A DNA stretch of 64,000 nucleotides. Source: Pectobacterium sp013449375. GTDB lineage: Bacteria > Pseudomonadota > Gammaproteobacteria > Enterobacterales > Enterobacteriaceae. Positions 60,681 to 64,000 of the stretch are shown here, in pieces. Below the pieces are notes generated by a model. It worked only from the letters and a program-made list of their open reading frames with translations, was not told where the DNA came from and did not search any database. The position numbers and the translations under genes were made by a program. The stretch lies in NCBI RefSeq assembly GCF_048593165.1, contig NZ_CP184271.1; one strand, written 5' to 3'. How positions within the stretch are numbered: the first letter of the stretch is position 1; the number at the start of each line of letters is the position of its first letter.

Positions 60681-62372
60681 ATGAAAACGCTGCTGATTTT
60701 GGATAAATCACTGGGCCTGGCGAGAAGCCAACTGGTGAAGAACCTACTCGGCGCTGCCGCTGCGAAAGCAGGGGTGACGTTTACAGAACAGGCTAACGAC
60801 GCTGAACTGGCAATCGTTCTGGGTGCATCCGCTGCGGCGGACAGCGCACTGAATGGCAAGCGAGTTTATGTCGGTGACATCGAACTTGCTGTTTCGCAGC
60901 CGGAAGTCTTTTTGGCGAAGGCACAGGCTGAAGCAACGACGTATCAGGCCGTCGCGTCAGCTTCCGTTCAGCAACCCGCTGCTGCTAAGCGCATTGTTGC
61001 CGTAACAGCGTGTCCGACTGGCGTCGCGCACACGTTTATGGCCGCAGAAGCGATTGAAAGCGAAGCGAAAAAACGCGGCTGGTGGGTTAAAGTGGAAACG
61101 CGTGGCTCCGTGGGTGCGGGCAATGCGATTACCCCAGAAGAAGTGGAGCAGGCCGATCTGGTGATCGTTGCTGCGGATATTGAAGTCGATCTGGCGAAAT
61201 TTGCCGGTAAGAAGATGTATCGCACTTCCACAGGGCTGGCACTGAAGAAGACGGCGCAGGAGTTAGATAAAGCACAGGCTGAAGCGAAAGTGTATCAGCC
61301 GTCTGGGCAAACCAGTGCATCAAGTGCTAACGAGTCTGCGCAGAAAGGCGGAACGGGTCCCTATCGTCACCTGCTGACCGGCGTATCCTATATGTTGCCG
61401 ATGGTGGTGGCGGGTGGTCTGTGTATCGCCCTGTCGTTTGTCTTTGGCATTGAGGCCTTTAAACAGGAAGGTACGCTGGCCGCGGCGCTGATGAAGATCG
61501 GTGGCGGTTCTGCCTTCGCACTGATGGTGCCTGTGCTGGCGGGCTATATCGCTTTCTCCATTGCGGATCGTCCGGGCTTAACGCCAGGTCTGGTTGGCGG
61601 GATGTTAGCGGTGAGTACAGGTGCGGGCTTCCTCGGTGGGATCATCGCGGGTTTCCTGGCGGGTTATGTGGCCAAAGCGATCAACAATAAGCTGATCCTG
61701 CCGCAAAGTCTGACGGCACTAAAACCGATTCTGATTATTCCGCTATTTGCTACGCTGATCACCGGCCTTATCATGATTTATGTCGTCGGTACGCCGGTGG
61801 CGAAAATCCTGACTGGCCTGACAGGCTGGCTGCAATCCATGGGCACGGCAAACGCGGTGATTCTGGGTGCGATCCTAGGTGCAATGATGTGTACGGATAT
61901 GGGCGGCCCGGTTAACAAAGTGGCTTACGTCTTCGGTACCACCTTGCTCAGTAGCCAGATTTACGCGCCAATGGCCGCCGTTATGGCTGCGGGTATGGTG
62001 CCACCACTGGCGATGGGGCTGGCAACCGTGCTGGCAAGTAAGAAATTCAACCCGACCGAGCGTGAAGGGGGCAAAGCGGCGTTTGTACTGGGCCTGTGCT
62101 TTATCTCTGAAGGGGCGATTCCTTACGCGGCGCGTGACCCGATGCGTGTTCTGCCTTGCTGCATCCTCGGTGGGGCACTGACTGGTGCGCTGTCAATGGC
62201 GGTGGGCGCTAAGTTGATGGCACCACACGGCGGTCTGTTCGTGCTGTTGATTCCTGGCGCGATTACGCCGGTTATCGGCTACCTGTTAGCGATCATTGCG
62301 GGTACTGTCGTCGCTGGTGTGCTGTACGCACTGCTGAAACGCTCTGATGAACAACTGGCAAAAGTTGCGTAA
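60681..62372 (+). CDS. fruA: Fructose PTS transporter EIIB'BC FruA
   Basis: Membrane permease that takes up and phosphorylates fructose. The 563-residue product has a degenerate EIIB' domain, a functional EIIB with VTACPTGVAHTFMAAEAI (Cys near residue 112), and an EIIC domain of about eight hydrophobic segments (GVSYMLPMVVAGGLCIAL, GAIPYAARDP). Length is the same as in E. coli (563). Confidence 0.96.
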   Translation: MKTLLILDKSLGLARSQLVKNLLGAAAAKAGVTFTEQANDAELAIVLGASAAADSALNGKRVYVGDIELAVSQPEVFLAKAQAEATTYQAVASASVQQPAAAKRIVAVTACPTGVAHTFMAAEAIESEAKKRGWWVKVETRGSVGAGNAITPEEVEQADLVIVAADIEVDLAKFAGKKMYRTSTGLALKKTAQELDKAQAEAKVYQPSGQTSASSANESAQKGGTGPYRHLLTGVSYMLPMVVAGGLCIALSFVFGIEAFKQEGTLAAALMKIGGGSAFALMVPVLAGYIAFSIADRPGLTPGLVGGMLAVSTGAGFLGGIIAGFLAGYVAKAINNKLILPQSLTALKPILIIPLFATLITGLIMIYVVGTPVAKILTGLTGWLQSMGTANAVILGAILGAMMCTDMGGPVNKVAYVFGTTLLSSQIYAPMAAVMAAGMVPPLAMGLATVLASKKFNPTEREGGKAAFVLGLCFISEGAIPYAARDPMRVLPCCILGGALTGALSMAVGAKLMAPHGGLFVLLIPGAITPVIGYLLAIIAGTVVAGVLYALLKRSDEQLAKVA

Positions 62373-62429
62373 GTTTGATCATCGGCGTGAATAAAAAGTA
62401 ATGCCATAACACAAGGATGTGGATGAGAT

Positions 62430-62466
62430 AGCGCCAGTTGCTTAAAACCAACTGGCGCTTTTTTAT
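62430..62466 (+). terminator. fruBKA terminator
   Basis: AGCGCCAGTTG and CAACTGGCGCT pair perfectly around CTTAAAAC and are followed by T6 (62460-62465). Confidence 0.92.
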
Positions 62467-62747
62467 GGACTCTACCCCAGACGCAAGAAAAGCGATCCGA
62501 GGAACGGAAACGGGGGAATGGGATAGAAGAGTAAAGCGTTTGCGCCATGGACAAAAACGTCAGGAACGTTTTTGAACGTCGTTTGCGACGACCCTGAAAG
62601 GGTGAATCTCAGGGATGAGATTCATATCTGCGCAATCCGAGCGTACAAGGATGTATTCACAGCGTCTTTACGATCTACCCATTACCCCCGTCCAGCACAC
62701 TCGACTAGCAACGTTAAAAGCACACCTGCGCTTGGGATAAAAACTAA
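62467..62747. other. fruA-nfo spacer
   Basis: Non-coding gap between convergent genes, holding the hairpin repeat at 62550-62624 and little else. A GTACAAGGATGTATTCAC stretch at 62643-62660 resembles the second hairpin of the repeat and may be a decayed further part. Confidence 0.5.
62550..62624. repeat. Diverged member of the 75-bp hairpin repeat family
   Basis: Shares A5, CGTCAGGAACGTTTTTGAAC and GGGTGA blocks with the pair at 53104-53252. Its hairpins have different sequences but the same layout: CGTCG TTTG CGACG (62577-62590) and GAATCTCA GGGA TGAGATTC (62604-62623). Confidence 0.8.
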
Positions 62748-63593
62748 TTAGCGCTGGGCTTCGGACTTGAGCCAGGCGATTTCGTCGGCCCAGATATCGG
62801 GGTTGATTGTTTCCAGAATCATCGGGATACCATCAAAGCGGGCATCTTTCATGATATAGCTGAAGGCTGTTTTGCCGATATTACCTTCTCCCAGACTATG
62901 GTGACGGTCAACGCGACTGGCGAACGCGCTTTTCGCATCATTCAAGTGCATTCCGCGTAGATAGCGGAACCCAACAATGCGATCGAATTCAGCAAAGGTG
63001 GCTGCGCAATCCGCTTCTGTTCGCAGGTCGTAGCCGCCAGCGAAGGCGTGACAGGTATCGATACAGACGCCGACGCGGCTTTTATCTTCTACGCCATCGA
63101 TGATGGCTGCCAAATGTTCAAAGCGGAAACCCAAATTACTGCCTTGCCCGGCGGTGTTTTCAATCACGGCGGTGACGCCGTCCGTTTCCGCCAGCGCGAT
63201 ATTGATGGATTCGGCAATACGTGCCAGACAGTCAGCTTCCTCGATCTGCTTTAGATGGCTGCCGGGATGAAAATTCAGGAGGCTTAGCCCAAGCTGTTGG
63301 CACCGAGACATTTCATCAATAAACGCGATGCGTGACTTCTCCAGCGCCTCGGCGTCTGGGTGACCCAGATTAATCAGATAGCTGTCGTGGGGTAGAATCT
63401 GTGCTGACGTATACGCATACTGCTCACAAGCGGCTTTAAAACGGTCGATGACCTCGACGCTGAGTGGCGCGGCCTGCCATTGGCGCTGATTCTTGGTAAA
63501 TAACGCGAAAGCCGTCGCTTTTATTTCATGTGCGCGAATTACGGCCTGATCGACTCCGCCAGATGCGCTAACGTGCGCCCCAATGTATTTCAT
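62748..63593 (-). CDS. nfo: Endonuclease IV (Nfo)
   Basis: AP endonuclease of base-excision repair, TIM barrel with three zinc ions. The 281-residue product begins MKYIGAHVSASGGVDQAVIR and has zinc-binding segments NFHPGSHLK, VIENTAGQGSNLG, GVCIDTCHAFAGGYD, LNDAKSAFASRVDRHHSLGEG and MILETINPD. ATG 63593 is preceded by gagagcaac; the longer frame from 63620 is rejected. Slightly shorter than the E. coli enzyme (285). Confidence 0.95.
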   Translation of the reverse strand: MKYIGAHVSASGGVDQAVIRAHEIKATAFALFTKNQRQWQAAPLSVEVIDRFKAACEQYAYTSAQILPHDSYLINLGHPDAEALEKSRIAFIDEMSRCQQLGLSLLNFHPGSHLKQIEEADCLARIAESINIALAETDGVTAVIENTAGQGSNLGFRFEHLAAIIDGVEDKSRVGVCIDTCHAFAGGYDLRTEADCAATFAEFDRIVGFRYLRGMHLNDAKSAFASRVDRHHSLGEGNIGKTAFSYIMKDARFDGIPMILETINPDIWADEIAWLKSEAQR

Positions 63594-63661
63594 GTTGCTC
63601 TCCTCTGATAACGACAACATTATGCAGGTTAATGGGACGTTAACAGGTAAATAATTTATCG

Positions 63662-64000
63662 TTAGCCGAATAAATGATCGAAGAACAGATTAATTCCTGC
63701 ACCGCCAACCACCAGCCAGATAAATAAAACGAGAGCCAGCAGCAGCGGTTTTGCGCCTGCCTGACGAATGGCGCTGAATCGGGTTGTGAGCCCCAGCGCA
63801 ACCATCGCCATGGTCAACAGCACATTATCGAGTTGTACCAACTGCGTGACGAGCGCAGGAGAAAGTAGCTGGAAGGAGTTGAAGGCCGCTACGGCGATAA
63901 ATCCCAGTGCAAACCACGGGAACATCAGTGGAACCGCATCTTGCGTATCACTTTTTTGTGTCGTTTTTTTCAGGTAAAACCCAAGAATGAGAAGGAAAGG
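63662..64000 (-). CDS. yeiH: YeiH family putative sulfate exporter (C-terminal part)
   Basis: The frame enters from the right edge and ends at 63662. The visible 112 residues (GFYLKKTTQKSDTQDAVPLM, FPWFALGFIAVAAFNSFQLL, LLTMAMVALGLTTRFSAIRQ, LVLFIWLVVGGAGINLFF) are the last three to four transmembrane segments of a UPF0324/YeiH protein. Order nfo-yeiH is as in E. coli. The N-terminal part is outside the window. Confidence 0.88.
   Translation of the reverse strand, partial: PFLLILGFYLKKTTQKSDTQDAVPLMFPWFALGFIAVAAFNSFQLLSPALVTQLVQLDNVLLTMAMVALGLTTRFSAIRQAGAKPLLLALVLFIWLVVGGAGINLFFDHLFG

Overview
The window reads as chromosome of a soft-rot enterobacterium, most probably Pectobacterium. The evidence is gene content and order: E. 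coli-like blocks (dps-rhtA-ompX; proL-yejM-yejL-yejK-rplY-radD-rsuA-bcr-yejG-yejFEBA-mepS-lpxT-yeiR-efpL-yeiW-setB-fruBKA-nfo-yeiH) interrupted by a phage tail cluster, a few accessory genes and an integrated element. The genus call is inference from gene content; no rRNA or species marker is present.

Layout. (1) 1-12017: a contractile-tail cluster, all on the + strand: sheath, tube, tail assembly chaperone with a probable frameshift product, tape measure, gpU-like, gpX, gpD, gpV, gpW, gpJ, gpI and a fibre. The protein families are P2-like but the gene order is Mu-like. It begins left of the window, so prophage or tailocin cannot be decided. No fibre chaperone or invertase follows the fibre gene. 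(2) 12311-26964: core and accessory genes: ybiB, an M3 peptidase, glnHPQ, dps, a small P-loop kinase, rhtA, ompX, an MFS and a MATE exporter, ygaP with an upstream palindrome, a cupin, an alpha/beta hydrolase and a CigR-like secreted protein. (3) about 27000-38364: a P4-like integrative element in the 3' end of tRNA-Pro (proL), lying next to the debris of an older, related element. The intact element has an integrase, an AlpA regulator, a P4-type operon (Ash/Icd-like small ORFs, a 55-residue protein, a large primase/helicase), a cluster of twelve iterons that looks like its replication origin, and cargo: a KAP-family P-loop NTPase, decayed genes and a RelBE toxin-antitoxin pair. No capsid-hijacking genes (sid, psu, delta) were seen. 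(4) 38443-64000: the conserved yej/yei/fru region, with microcin C uptake genes, fructose uptake under Cra-type operators, and DNA repair genes radD and nfo.

The most unusual signals are the iteron cluster beside the primase, the tandem element remnant whose putative integrase arm sites differ from those of the resident element, the KAP NTPase with a decayed gene in front of it, and a family of about 75-bp intergenic repeats whose two hairpins are conserved in pairing but not in sequence.
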